Shown: piece by piece, positions 1 through 8,786 of the stretch
How the letters are laid out: each line of letters opens with the position of its first letter
How positions within the stretch are numbered: position 1 is the stretch's first letter
NCBI GenBank assembly: GCA_029856045.1
Contig: JAHQWG010000016.1
Location: forward strand, 437,921 to 501,920
Reading direction: 5' to 3'
DNA: 64,000 nucleotides
Source of the DNA: Promethearchaeia archaeon
GTDB lineage: Archaea; Asgardarchaeota; Lokiarchaeia; Sigyniarchaeales; SOKP01
Position numbers and translations under genes: made by a program
The notes under the pieces: generated by a model
The model's input: only the letters and a program-made list of their open reading frames with translations
The model's database searches: none
Told to the model about the DNA's origin: nothing

Positions 1-172
1 TAATCATCCCGATTTTATTAAACCAATTGGATACTATGGGATCGGTGTTGCTGTAATTAATTTACTTTTCGTGTTCTTTATTGTTACCCCTATATTAGAA
101 TGGTTTACGGTTTTGACCGCTTTAGGTTATGTCGGCTTAGTCGTCTATAACATGTACAAAATTATAGATTGA
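1..172 (+). CDS. C-terminal end of a membrane protein (partial)
   Basis: The gene enters from the left edge. An open frame runs from base 2 to a TGA at 170-172 and encodes about 56 residues. They form at least two hydrophobic helices (GVAVINLLFVFFIV and LTALGYVGLVVYNMY) separated by a short polar turn, ending NMYKIID. This is the tail of a multi-pass membrane protein on the plus strand. The rest lies outside the window, so no family can be given. Confidence 0.55.
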   Translation, partial: NHPDFIKPIGYYGIGVAVINLLFVFFIVTPILEWFTVLTALGYVGLVVYNMYKIID

Positions 173-301
173 AATATTGAACTTAATAGAGTTAGTAGAC
201 AGGACACAAGTAATTAACATTTAATTTTTTTTCCTTTTATTATTTCATTTCTATTTGTTTTTTAGTTGATCAGAATAATCGATTTAAAAAATAACATTTA
301 G

Positions 302-485
302 AAGGAGAAAATTTACAGACCTTACATCATTGTTGACGAAAGAGAGCCCACCAGTATAAAAACCGAGTTAGAAAAAATCGGGTGCGATCTAGTAGTACCT
401 ATCTACCTAGATCAAGCTTAGAAAAATGATTCAATTAAATCTTGACGATAATTATATAAGAAAGACTCACGGATTAGAGATATAA
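302..485 (+). pseudogene. Decayed ERCC4/Hef-type nuclease domain fragment
   Basis: No intact gene lies here, but translation gives recognisable nuclease pieces. Around 317-421 one frame reads PYIIVDEREPTSIKTELEK and ends at a TAG at 419-421. This matches the opening strand and helix of ERCC4 (XPF/Hef/Mus81) nuclease domains, which begin (I)VDERE. A second frame from 426 to 485 reads DDNYIRKTHGLEI, which resembles the block around the catalytic ERKT motif with the Glu lost. There is no ATG, GTG or TTG start at the proper place and the frame is broken between the two pieces. I infer a degraded remnant of a 3' or internal part of a Hef-like gene. Its end overlaps the last bases of the convergent Clp1/Grc3 gene. 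Confidence 0.4.
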
Positions 486-1715
486 ATACCCTTGATAATT
501 CCCCTTCACAGAAAGTCTTAAGCTGCCAATCACAATCTTTTTAATTTTAATTTGCTCCTTATAACTAAAATCCGAATACAAAAGAAAATATCGTTTCTCA
601 GTATTTATATTAAAAAGAAGCCCTATATTAATTTGTTCGTTCTCTTCGGTTTTTAAAGCAACAATTACATAATGATAAGGTAATTTTACCAATTCTTCTA
701 AATATAATTGTTTTTCGATAATTTTCTCATTTTCCAAGTCATAATCCTCTTTAATCAGAATTATCTCATTAAAAGGGACAGTAATTTTGCGAAATTTTTC
801 AAAAACCATAGCAAATTGCCTTTGTCTTAAAAACCGGCGATCCTCTTTAGTTCTTTCAAAATAATAGTTATTAACTGCTTCTATTGAAAAGATTTTAGGT
901 TTTGAACTGAGTTTTTTTATATCTTTCTCAATTTCCTCTAACTCTTCTACTTCCTTGTCTTTAAATATGATAACATAATCTGGTTGAATCATAGAACAAA
1001 AAAATTTTTTATAAAGTATACCAGTTTCTGTCTTGATCCAGCCATCTGTATCAATAAGAATGAACCTAGTTTCTTTATTTTCCTTGGAAAATTCTTCAAT
1101 TAATTCTTTAGAATAGTGGGGTAAGATAAATTTCAAATCAGCTTTTGGAAAAGTAGAACCAATAAATTTTGTGTCTTTAGAAATAAAATCTTGAGTTGAT
1201 AAAATATATGAATCTATCATTCCAATATTAATCGTTGTAGGAATATACATCTGCTGCTGACCTAAATCTGAATCTAAATATCCTCCCTTTAACCCCTCTG
1301 CTAAAAGTTTATTGGCTAAATATTTAATAAGTGTCGTTTTCCCGCTGCTAAGACCTAATACCATTATTTTTGCTGGGGTAGTACTAGTTAATTTTTTCAT
1401 ATCTTCAATAATTTTATTAGAAATTCTAATCCAACTTTCTGGAATCGAATTATCCTCCAATTTAATAACCTGGTCTTCATTCGCCACATAAATTTCAATC
1501 TCAGAATCTTCCAAAAATAATAAAGGATACCTTATACCGGTTGATATAATTATTACATTAGGATCTTTTATATTCGGTTCTAAAAGATCGATTTTTTCTC
1601 TTTTCTCTTTAACCTTTATAACTTTTCCAAAAATCTCAACTTCTCCCTCTAATAATGCTGCTTTAGAAGGTCCAGCCAATAAAATAGATTGCCCTTTTTT
1701 GTATTTCTTTATCAT
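474..1715 (-). CDS. Clp1/Grc3-family polynucleotide 5'-hydroxyl kinase
   Basis: 413 residues. An N-terminal beta-rich domain (about 1-100) precedes a P-loop kinase domain. The Walker A motif is GLSSGKTT at about 121-128, followed by YLDSDLGQQQ at about 147-154, which is the family's D-x-D-x-GQ block, and LIDTDGWI at about 220-227, equivalent to the Walker B/NTDGW block. Family members phosphorylate RNA or DNA 5'-hydroxyl ends and, in archaea and eukaryotes, act in tRNA splicing, mRNA 3'-end processing or rRNA processing. The usual archaeal length is 350-400 residues, so this one is full length. The gene stands alone, transcribed away from the GNAT gene's end. Assignment to the family is firm; the natural substrate is not shown by the sequence. 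Confidence 0.87.
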   Translation of the reverse strand: MIKKYKKGQSILLAGPSKAALLEGEVEIFGKVIKVKEKREKIDLLEPNIKDPNVIIISTGIRYPLLFLEDSEIEIYVANEDQVIKLEDNSIPESWIRISNKIIEDMKKLTSTTPAKIMVLGLSSGKTTLIKYLANKLLAEGLKGGYLDSDLGQQQMYIPTTINIGMIDSYILSTQDFISKDTKFIGSTFPKADLKFILPHYSKELIEEFSKENKETRFILIDTDGWIKTETGILYKKFFCSMIQPDYVIIFKDKEVEELEEIEKDIKKLSSKPKIFSIEAVNNYYFERTKEDRRFLRQRQFAMVFEKFRKITVPFNEIILIKEDYDLENEKIIEKQLYLEELVKLPYHYVIVALKTEENEQINIGLLFNINTEKRYFLLYSDFSYKEQIKIKKIVIGSLRLSVKGNYQGYLYL

Positions 1716-1779
1716 GTTGTATCAAAAAATATTTTTGAATTACTTTAAAATAATAAATTAGAAGATAAAAATATAACTA

Positions 1780-2223
1780 TCATATTTTTAATTCAACCAC
1801 TTTAAAAATTTCTTCAAATCCAAATTTAGTAAATAAACTCCTTACGTTTTCATCTAACTCCTTTTTAACAATGATTCTTACAGAGTTAATATGGTTCTTT
1901 CTAAAAAAATCTATTGAGTACCTTATTAATTCTTCCCCTAAACCTTCTCCTCTATAATTTGGATCAACTATTAAGTTTGAAATATTTCCAAATAAAAATC
2001 CAAAATTTGTTTTTCTAATAGAAGCCAAAGCCATCCCTGCAACCTTGTTTTCCCTCTCGTTAATCGCAACTATCATTTCATTCTTAACATCTTTCTTGAA
2101 TTCCGCTATTAATGAGTGTTTCCATCTTTCCTCGTCAAATTCTTGATTTATTATTGAACATAATTGTTTCATAAGATTAGTAACTTCATCTGTATCTTTC
2201 TCCGTAAATGCACGAATTTGCAT
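1780..2223 (-). CDS. GNAT-family N-acetyltransferase
   Basis: I chose the start MQIRAFTEKD, eight codons inside the longest frame, because GNAT domains start with this strand (IRxFxxxD). The protein is then 147 residues. The acetyl-CoA binding motif A is visible as LIVDPNYRGEGLGEELIRYS (V-x5-R-G-x-G-x-G/A), followed by the C-terminal FGFEEI strand typical of the fold. Such enzymes move an acetyl group from acetyl-CoA to an amine on a protein N-terminus, lysine, polyamine or small molecule. Nothing in the context indicates the acceptor. The upstream stretch MEGKKYSI would make a slightly longer form from an alternative start. Confidence 0.82.
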   Translation of the reverse strand: MQIRAFTEKDTDEVTNLMKQLCSIINQEFDEERWKHSLIAEFKKDVKNEMIVAINERENKVAGMALASIRKTNFGFLFGNISNLIVDPNYRGEGLGEELIRYSIDFFRKNHINSVRIIVKKELDENVRSLFTKFGFEEIFKVVELKI

Positions 2224-2356
2224 GATACTATATTTTTTTCCTTCCAATTTTTTATATATCTATATTGCGAAAATATCTAATATTATTTTAATATTTCCTT
2301 TCCATTATTATTTAAATTCTTAGAATTTTAAGAAAAAGAATATATAGATAAACAAT

Positions 2357-2367
2357 TTATATTTTTA
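2357..2367 (+). promoter_or_regulatory. Candidate TATA box for the coiled-coil gene
   Basis: TTTATATTTTT lies about 55 bases upstream of the ATG at 2422 in the gap between two divergent genes. It fits the archaeal TATA consensus and would place transcription start near 2390. This is inferred from position and composition only, in a region that is AT-rich throughout. Confidence 0.3.
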
Positions 2368-2421
2368 ACATAGATAAACTCAATAATGAATGAAATATCT
2401 CCCTTTCGTTGATAATACATT

Positions 2422-3606
2422 ATGGAAAAAAAAGAAAAAGATGATTCACTTTCAGATGCTCTATCCGCATTAGGTTGGATAGAGGAAGAGGAAGGCATAG
2501 AAAGCAAGGAAGAAATGCCATCTTCTTTAGAAGATCAAGTTAAATTCTTACTGAAAAAAAAAAAAAAATTAGAAGAACAAAATTTAATGCTCAAAAATTA
2601 TATTGAACAGTTGGATTCAAGCTTATCTACAGCTGAAAAACCTGAAATCCCCAACGATTTTGAGTCAAAAATTAATGGAAAAGATGAAATTATTTCTAAA
2701 TTAACGGTGGAAAGAGATGATATCAGCAAAAAACTAAAAGAACAAAGAGAAAAAATCATTTCCTTGGACTTAAAGGTTGGGGAGCAAAATGATCTATTGA
2801 TTGAAAAAGATAAGCAAATTAATGAGTTTTCCTTAAATATTAGCCAATTAAATGAAAAGGAAAATTTAATCAAGCAACTTGAAGCAAAAATTAAGGAATT
2901 TGAATTAGGAAAAAATGGTATCAGTGAATTCCAAGAAAAAATAAAACAACGAGATACTCAAATTCAAGAACTTCATCAACAAATTCAATATCTTGAGAAA
3001 GACACAATTCAAAAATCCAAGTATGATAAATTAAAAGTACTTATAGACAAGAAAGATGAGATTATAACACAAAAAGAAAAAGCTCTTTTTGATAAGGAAA
3101 ACTCTCTCAATAAAGCAAAAGAAGAAATTCAAGAATTAATGGGAAAAGTTAAAGAAACAGAAAAATTTCACGAAAGATTGGCGGAAAAAGGTGAAGAAAT
3201 TGATTTTCTTAAAGGGGAAATAGCTCACTTGAATCTACAACTTGAAAAATCCAAATCTTTGCAAAATAAAATTAAAGAATTTGAAGAGCAACTTATTAAA
3301 CGAGAAAGAGAAAATGTAGAAATCACTAAATCAAGCATGGCAAAAGAAGAAATCGTGAAAAGAGTTGAACAAAAACTCGAATTATCTCAAAAAGAGGCTG
3401 TAAAAAAAGATATTGAAATAGAAAATTTAAAAATTAATTTCGAGAAAGAATTAGAAGCATTAAAGGTTAAAGAGAATGGTTATCTGGATAACATCCAAAT
3501 CCTTAAAATGGAAAATTCTCGCATGGAACAGGAATCTGGAAAACTAAAAGACGAAATTATTGAGTTAAAAAAGAAAATTAAAGTTCTACGTAGAGGTAGT
3601 ACTTAA
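2422..3606 (+). CDS. Long coiled-coil protein of unknown function
   Basis: 394 residues. After an acidic N-terminal segment (about 1-35, rich in Asp and Glu, with SDALSALGWIEEEEGIE) nearly the whole protein from about 35 to 385 is heptad-rich Lys/Glu/Leu sequence, predicted to be one long coiled coil with short breaks. There are no cysteines, no signal peptide and no membrane segment, so it should be a soluble elongated scaffold or tether. The short acidic leader resembles binding motifs seen in cytoskeletal and scaffold proteins, but that is speculation. The gene is single and is followed by the convergent zinc-ribbon/gelsolin pair. Sequence similarity to other coiled coils would be uninformative because of composition. 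Confidence 0.7.
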   Translation: MEKKEKDDSLSDALSALGWIEEEEGIESKEEMPSSLEDQVKFLLKKKKKLEEQNLMLKNYIEQLDSSLSTAEKPEIPNDFESKINGKDEIISKLTVERDDISKKLKEQREKIISLDLKVGEQNDLLIEKDKQINEFSLNISQLNEKENLIKQLEAKIKEFELGKNGISEFQEKIKQRDTQIQELHQQIQYLEKDTIQKSKYDKLKVLIDKKDEIITQKEKALFDKENSLNKAKEEIQELMGKVKETEKFHERLAEKGEEIDFLKGEIAHLNLQLEKSKSLQNKIKEFEEQLIKRERENVEITKSSMAKEEIVKRVEQKLELSQKEAVKKDIEIENLKINFEKELEALKVKENGYLDNIQILKMENSRMEQESGKLKDEIIELKKKIKVLRRGST

Positions 3607-3654
3607 ATGATTTTTAATAAAAAAGAAAATGAATAAAAAGGATTTAAGATTTTA

Positions 3655-3912
3655 CTACTTTTCTCTCCACACACAGCCACAACTCCCACAAGAATACCTC
3701 TTCCCCCAAATTCGAGGGTAATCGAGAACGATCACTTCTTTATCGACGGATTCATGGATCATGTGCTTAAGTTCCTCACCACATTTAGGGCATTTTCGGC
3801 GTCCCTCTGGTTTTGGAATAGTTAAAATGTCAGAGAACTCTTCTCTTGGAGGGGTGGTTTCTGGTTCAGTTTCTTTTTCTGGTTCTTTATTTTCTTCAGA
3901 CATTTTGGTCAT
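3655..3912 (-). CDS. Small zinc-ribbon protein sharing its tail with the gelsolin protein
   Basis: 85 residues. The first half is an acidic, proline-rich linker (repeated EPE/ETEP). The second half, about 38-85, is a zinc ribbon with CPKC at 41-44 and CGSC at 75-78, spaced C-x2-C-x30-C-x2-C as in TFIIS or RPB9-type ribbons. The ribbon is nearly the same as the C-terminus of the neighbouring gelsolin-domain protein: both share RRKCPKCG, IHESVDK, DYPR and a final W-x-EK. One probably arose from the other by duplication, leaving a ribbon without gelsolin domains. TFIIS-type ribbons act in transcript cleavage, but here the linker and partner suggest a separate Asgard family. It reads in the same direction as the gelsolin gene, about 150 bases downstream. 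Confidence 0.75.
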   Translation of the reverse strand: MTKMSEENKEPEKETEPETTPPREEFSDILTIPKPEGRRKCPKCGEELKHMIHESVDKEVIVLDYPRIWGKRYSCGSCGCVWREK

Positions 3913-4069
3913 TATTTTTTATTTTGTATAAATATGCAATATTTATATCAAAATCATATTGGTTTACATATTAATCTTTATGGGATTAATGACATTTATC
4001 TTAATTAAAAAAATAAAAAGAAATTTGAAATAAATAAAAAACTTTATTGCAGAATGCTATTTCTTAAGG

Positions 4070-5059
4070 CTACTTCTCAGACCATTCAGTTCCGCATTCT
4101 CCACAACGATATTTATGGCCATAAACCCTTGGGTAATCCATTATTATATTGGTCTTGTCAACACTTTCGTGAATTTTAAATTTATTTTCATTTCCACATT
4201 TTGGACACTTTCTTCTTCCAGTGGGTTTCTCTATTCTTAAAATCCCAGTTTCAACATCCATTGCAGTTGGGGTTGGGGGTTCTTTTATGGGTTCTATTAC
4301 CATTTCAGGCTCCTTTACTGGTTCAGGCTCAAGTTCCTTTATCGGTTCAGGCTCAGGTTCCTTCATCGGCTCAGATATCTCTTCTTTCTCTAATGCAGAT
4401 TCTGCTGAAAATTGGACATGTTCATCGACAGAGGTTTCAACTTTTGCTTCGAAAATTTTCATAAATTCTAAATCGTCACCTTCTTCAAAAATAACTTCAT
4501 TTTGTGATCCTGCTCTTTCAGCATCAAAATTTCTTGCCCATTGTCCGGCTTTTACTTTTTCTCTGACATTAGAACTCGCACCTTGCCAAATGTACATTTT
4601 ATCGCCTAAATCTGCAATAAAACAATCTTCAGAATTTAAACTCTCTTTTTTAAACGGTACTTGTATAAATTTCATGGTATTTATATCTTCAAACTCTTCA
4701 GAAGAGACTCTATAGAGTGTATTTACATGTTCTCCCGCACCTGACCAATCACCAGTATCTACATCTTTGAGCATAGTTTTTGCTAAATTTTTATCTACTA
4801 TTTTCATTCCTCCAACAAGTTGTAAAAACTCTTTTATCTCTTGACCTTGATCAAGAGTTATAATTTTTGCAGCACCACTTCTTTGCTCATCCAATTCTCT
4901 AGCTTTCATTGCTGCAAATGTTTTTTCATCTACCGAGCAATATTTACCAAGCCATATATAAATGGTTTTTTCATCATCAACAATATAAGTGTCGCCAGAA
5001 CTGAATACTGGCTTATTCTGCTCTTTTAATTCACCCTTAGCAACCATACAAATTTTCAT
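4070..5059 (-). CDS. Two-domain gelsolin-like actin regulator with C-terminal zinc ribbon
   Basis: 329 residues. Two gelsolin-type repeats are visible: about 22-85 (GDTYIVDDEKTIYIWLGKYCSVDEK then AAMKARELD) and about 143-205 (DCFIADLGDKMYIWQG then AGQWARNFDAERAG). Both carry the gelsolin core YIWxG with the following helix. A Glu/Pro-rich linker of EP(M/I/V)KE(P/L) repeats (about 228-268) leads to a zinc ribbon (about 282-329) with Cys at 285, 288, 319 and 322. Gelsolin domains in Asgard archaea bind and sever or cap actin filaments, often under calcium control. The added ribbon may couple the protein to nucleic acid, protein or metal. The protein is cytosolic, with no signal peptide. The gene is transcribed alone or with the small ribbon gene downstream. 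Confidence 0.87.
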   Translation of the reverse strand: MKICMVAKGELKEQNKPVFSSGDTYIVDDEKTIYIWLGKYCSVDEKTFAAMKARELDEQRSGAAKIITLDQGQEIKEFLQLVGGMKIVDKNLAKTMLKDVDTGDWSGAGEHVNTLYRVSSEEFEDINTMKFIQVPFKKESLNSEDCFIADLGDKMYIWQGASSNVREKVKAGQWARNFDAERAGSQNEVIFEEGDDLEFMKIFEAKVETSVDEHVQFSAESALEKEEISEPMKEPEPEPIKELEPEPVKEPEMVIEPIKEPPTPTAMDVETGILRIEKPTGRRKCPKCGNENKFKIHESVDKTNIIMDYPRVYGHKYRCGECGTEWSEK

Positions 5060-5182
5060 ATAAAAAATACCTCATAAATTTTAACTTATATTTTTCTTAT
5101 GTTTCTTTCAATATATAAATTTATATCAAAAAAATGCGTTTAAAATTAAAAAGATAATTGTGTTATAGTAAATCTCAAGGAC

Positions 5183-6556
5183 TTATTGATATTCACTAAT
5201 AGCTTTTTTGATTCTTAAGACAAATTCTGGAATCTTTCTAATATCTATTGAGCTATATGCGATTCTGAAGCCGTTAATTCCTTCATTAGTTTTTTCTATG
5301 GGAATTACTCCAATTTTGTATTTTTTTAGCAACAATTCAGCAAAATCAGTCGCGTTGATGGACTTTAAATTGACAAATAGAAAGAAACCACCGCGATTAG
5401 GATCAATCGAAAATTGGTCACTTTTAATTGTATTCAATTCTTGGTTAAGTAAAATATACCTTTTTTCCAACATTTTTTCTATTTTTTTACGATGCTGTAG
5501 GGTCTTTTCAATTTCTTGACTTGAGAGTAAAGAGTTAAGAATAGTTTGGTATAAAATATTTGAATTTGAGATTGTGCTTCTTATAAAACCTGAAAATTTA
5601 TTTTCTATTTCAACTTTTAACTGTTCTAATTCAAGATCAGTTTTGATCCAATTTTTATGTATTCCTATAGTTAGTGCCCCTATTCTCCCTCCATACATTA
5701 ATAATTCTTTAGTTATTCCATCTAACTTGATTGGAATGATATTTTCATCCAATTGAAATAGATCATAAAATAATGAGGTTTTTATTGCGTTTATATCAAA
5801 AGTATATCCTTCATAGGCATCATCACAAAAAATAATTAACGGTTTTTTATTTTGGACTACTATTTTTTTAAATAAATTTATTAAATCAATACCCTCCTTT
5901 CTAGTTGGAATATATCCCGTAGGATTGTTTGGAATATTCAGAATTAAAATTATTTTATCTTGTACCCTTAATACATCTTGCATTGCTTTTTCTAAGCTTT
6001 TTAAATCAATACTATCTTCTGAGAAATAGTTAAAAGATTTTATTTTTGCACCAATGTTTTTTTCTATGATATTATCATAATTTCCCCAACGTTTATTTGG
6101 CAAAATGATGTATTCATTCTGATTTAAGAACATGCTACAACATGTAAAAATCCCATGAGTAATCCCAGGTGTAAATAGTGTTAAAGTCAGATATTTTTCG
6201 AGATCTTTTAATGATTTCTTTTTGTTATCATCTAATTGCGATTTTTTAATAACCCAATCTTTCCATCTCTTTCTACTATCAGTTAAGCCAGGAATAGAGG
6301 CATAAGGTACGACATTAGTAATATCAGTATTGAAAAATTGTTTTATATTTTGTAGATAACAAGGAACCCATCGATCTCCTCCAGCCTCAATAAAATCTTT
6401 TTCAAAACCAAATACTGCTCCGATTGTTCCACTTATTTCTGCTTCTTTTTTTGCTCTTTCAGTCCAATAAAAAATACTTCTTGGTAAGAAAATCCTTTTT
6501 CCAACTTCAGAAAATGCCTTATAAATTGGAGTATTTTTAATTGTTTCAAATTCCAT
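5183..6556 (-). CDS. PLP-dependent aminotransferase, class I/II
   Basis: 457 residues. Fold type I landmarks are in order: NNPTGY at about 210-215 (PLP-contacting Asn), DDAYEG at about 245-250 (Asp contacting the pyridine nitrogen), a candidate Schiff-base lysine in GITKELLMYGGRIG at about 283, and the phosphate-binding Arg in the same GGRIG segment. The C-terminal small domain ends with GFRIAYSS. Such enzymes transfer the amino group between an amino acid and a 2-oxo acid. The protein is longer than the usual 390-410 residues, with an extended N-terminus (about 1-55) and an insertion around 335-380. The neighbours are unrelated, so the substrate cannot be inferred. Confidence 0.83.
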   Translation of the reverse strand: MEFETIKNTPIYKAFSEVGKRIFLPRSIFYWTERAKKEAEISGTIGAVFGFEKDFIEAGGDRWVPCYLQNIKQFFNTDITNVVPYASIPGLTDSRKRWKDWVIKKSQLDDNKKKSLKDLEKYLTLTLFTPGITHGIFTCCSMFLNQNEYIILPNKRWGNYDNIIEKNIGAKIKSFNYFSEDSIDLKSLEKAMQDVLRVQDKIILILNIPNNPTGYIPTRKEGIDLINLFKKIVVQNKKPLIIFCDDAYEGYTFDINAIKTSLFYDLFQLDENIIPIKLDGITKELLMYGGRIGALTIGIHKNWIKTDLELEQLKVEIENKFSGFIRSTISNSNILYQTILNSLLSSQEIEKTLQHRKKIEKMLEKRYILLNQELNTIKSDQFSIDPNRGGFFLFVNLKSINATDFAELLLKKYKIGVIPIEKTNEGINGFRIAYSSIDIRKIPEFVLRIKKAISEYQ

Positions 6557-6684
6557 AATTAGCTATTCTTAGTAAGAGCAAAGTTATAAATTTTTTTTTA
6601 AATAGAAAATCCTTTATGGTTCTGTGAAGAAAATGAAAAGAAAAACAAATAAGTAAAATATGCTTATTTTTGAAAGTGCGTATT

Positions 6685-6693
6685 TTTAAATAT
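6685..6693 (+). promoter_or_regulatory. Candidate TATA box close to the start codon
   Basis: TTTAAATAT lies 22-30 bases upstream of the ATG at 6715. This spacing matches archaeal TATA-to-start-site distance, so the message of the tail-anchored protein gene is probably leaderless or nearly so. No Shine-Dalgarno sequence is present before that ATG, which agrees. Confidence 0.4.
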
Positions 6694-6714
6694 ATGCAAA
6701 TCTAAATTATTCTT

Positions 6715-7326
6715 ATGGAAAATCAAGATTTAGATGAATTAAATAAAAAGATAAAAGAACAGTTTGATAAAATTACTGAAAACTTTAATAATCTTTTTGA
6801 AATAAAGAAAGTTAGTGAAGAGATTGAAACAAGTGATGTTAAACAAAAAGACCAAGAAGCAGGTGCGAAATCAGGAGACTTTACGAAGGTAGATATTTCA
6901 AAAAATTTTGAAGGAGAATGGAATAATTTTATATCTGGTATTCAAAACGGATTTGGAGCTTTAAAAAAAACTACGGAAGAGCAATCCAAATCTTTTTTAG
7001 AACAATCAGAAGAAAATAAAAATAAATTTAATCAATTCTTTAAAAATTTGAAAAGTAAATGGGATACACAAATTAATACTTGGCAAGATGAATTTAAGCA
7101 TAAGCAAGAAAAAAATAAACTTGATTGGGAAAACAAATTGCAAAAAATTAAAGGGGACTATGATAACTGGAGAGAACAACAAAAACAAGAATTTAAAGAA
7201 GGAGTGAGAGAATTTTCTAGAGCAAGTATAAAAGCAAGTTATCAGTTTTTAATATTTATAATACCTATTCTTATTGTTTTGATTATTATTATTTATGCAG
7301 TAGGTTCTTTATTCCCCCCACGCTAA
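6715..7326 (+). CDS. Tail-anchored coiled-coil membrane protein
   Basis: 203 residues. The body (about 1-170) is charged and helical, with heptad-like Lys/Glu/Asn/Gln sequence and regularly spaced Trp residues (WNNF, KWDTQINTWQDEF, DWENKL, DNWREQ). It ends in a single hydrophobic helix at about 175-198 (FLIFIIPILIVLIIIIYAVG) followed by only a few residues. This is the layout of a tail-anchored protein with its bulk in the cytoplasm, as in SNAREs and membrane-shaping factors, although I see no SNARE zero-layer pattern that I would rely on. There is no signal peptide. The gene stands alone between divergent and convergent neighbours. The function is unknown. Confidence 0.68.
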   Translation: MENQDLDELNKKIKEQFDKITENFNNLFEIKKVSEEIETSDVKQKDQEAGAKSGDFTKVDISKNFEGEWNNFISGIQNGFGALKKTTEEQSKSFLEQSEENKNKFNQFFKNLKSKWDTQINTWQDEFKHKQEKNKLDWENKLQKIKGDYDNWREQQKQEFKEGVREFSRASIKASYQFLIFIIPILIVLIIIIYAVGSLFPPR

Positions 7327-7458
7327 AATTAGGAAAATTCTTTGATCTTTAAGCCAAGAATTTAAATTTTTATTCTAATTTAAAAAACCTACTATTCAGT
7401 TATTATCTCTCTCTCTCGATAAAAAAAGCGTTTTGAAAGGAAAAATTTTTTAATTAGG

Positions 7459-8520
7459 TCAATACCAAAAAGGGTTCAAAACAAAAATTATCATTAAATA
7501 AGCCAAACCACAAGCTGCGATTGATAAATAAAATACTAATAGATTATTATCAAAAATAACCCTTCTTTTAATAAATTTTAGATCTAAATTAATTGTAAAG
7601 AATTCTTTAGTTTTTAAAATCCCATAAAAAATTAAAGGTTGGAAATATCTAATAAAAGGAACACTAAAAAACATAAATGAGACCATTGCAACAATGGAAA
7701 CAAATGTTATTTCTATAGGATCGGCTTTTTTTAATCTGAATATTAAAAAGAAAATAGATATAATTGCAATTGGAAGAATCTTGATATAAATAGGAGCAAA
7801 TCCCACACCGGTATTCTCCCAATAAAGATAAATATTAATATAATTTTCCCAGAATAAAAAGGGTAAAATTAAAAAGCTAAATAATATCGGAACAACTGAT
7901 ATTAAAAAAATTTTCATTTCTCTCCAATCTTTTTCAAAAAGATATTTTAGAAAGAAAAAAGCTACAGCAGGTAAAGGATACCATTTTGAAACAATTGATA
8001 ATGATAGAAAAAAGTAAAATATATATCGATACTTTATTTCTTTCTTGGGATAAAATATCAACGATAAAAATAAAAAGATAAAAAAGAAAGAGTCCGTAAT
8101 ATGGTACCCACAATTATCTAAACTAAATACATTATTTAAAAATAAAAAGGGATTTATTAAAAACAAACCAAATACATATTCTTTTTTTGGTATTTTAAAA
8201 CTCTTAATAACAAAATAAAACATCAAGGTAATTAACATATCAAAAAGAAATGCCCAAAAAGCAAACACTTCAACAGATCCAAATGATAATACAATAAAAA
8301 TCTCTAATAAAATCATAGATAATGGTGGATATACATACAAAGGAATGAAATTTAATTCAACATCTCCCCAACCTCTTGATGGATCTATAACGTGTACATA
8401 ATAATAGTAGATTAACATGAATATTCTTATTGCAATTCCCGTAAATATAAAAATTGGAGCCTTATAATCTAACAATTTTTCTAAAAATGATTTTTCTTCC
8501 AATTTAATTTCATTTTCCAT
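7459..8520 (-). CDS. Multi-pass membrane glycosyltransferase, GT-C type (putative)
   Basis: 353 residues with about 9-10 hydrophobic helices. After the first helix comes a long outside loop with acidic residues (HVIDPSRGWGDVELNFIPLYVYPPL), where GT-C polyprenol-phosphate-sugar mannosyl- or glucosyltransferases keep their catalytic Asp/Glu. The helix pattern that follows (WAFLFDMLITLMFYFVIK, then NPFLFLNN) is also usual for this superfamily. The adjoining divergent gene is a polyprenol-phosphate-sugar synthase, which would make the donor for such an enzyme. I see no family-specific signature, so a plain membrane protein remains possible. Confidence 0.58.
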   Translation of the reverse strand: MENEIKLEEKSFLEKLLDYKAPIFIFTGIAIRIFMLIYYYYVHVIDPSRGWGDVELNFIPLYVYPPLSMILLEIFIVLSFGSVEVFAFWAFLFDMLITLMFYFVIKSFKIPKKEYVFGLFLINPFLFLNNVFSLDNCGYHITDSFFFIFLFLSLIFYPKKEIKYRYIFYFFLSLSIVSKWYPLPAVAFFFLKYLFEKDWREMKIFLISVVPILFSFLILPFLFWENYINIYLYWENTGVGFAPIYIKILPIAIISIFFLIFRLKKADPIEITFVSIVAMVSFMFFSVPFIRYFQPLIFYGILKTKEFFTINLDLKFIKRRVIFDNNLLVFYLSIAACGLAYLMIIFVLNPFWY

Positions 8521-8786
8521 TTATATTCCACCTAAATCGTAGATAATTTAATTTAATAAAAAATATAAATTTTTTAAATTAAAATAAATTATTCTTAAAT
8601 GTTTTTAATTAAAAAGCTTACCAAATAGTTATAAGAAGGAAAAATATAATCGGTTTATGATTGATAATAATTTTTATAAGATTTTTCTTATACAAATTAT
8701 TTGATTCGTTTTTTAATTTATGAATTAATAAAATAAAAACATGATTTTTTAATTTTACAACAAATACAACAGAATGGCATAAATTT

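Noticed and set aside
4201-4715. Plus-strand open frames of 87 and 164 codons across the gelsolin gene
   Set aside because: They are antisense shadows produced by the Glu/Pro repeat linker, which reads as Ser/Gly or Leu/Gln-rich sequence in reverse.
6715-7326. SNARE protein
   Set aside because: The tail-anchored layout fits, but no central Gln/Arg layer with proper heptads could be demonstrated by eye.
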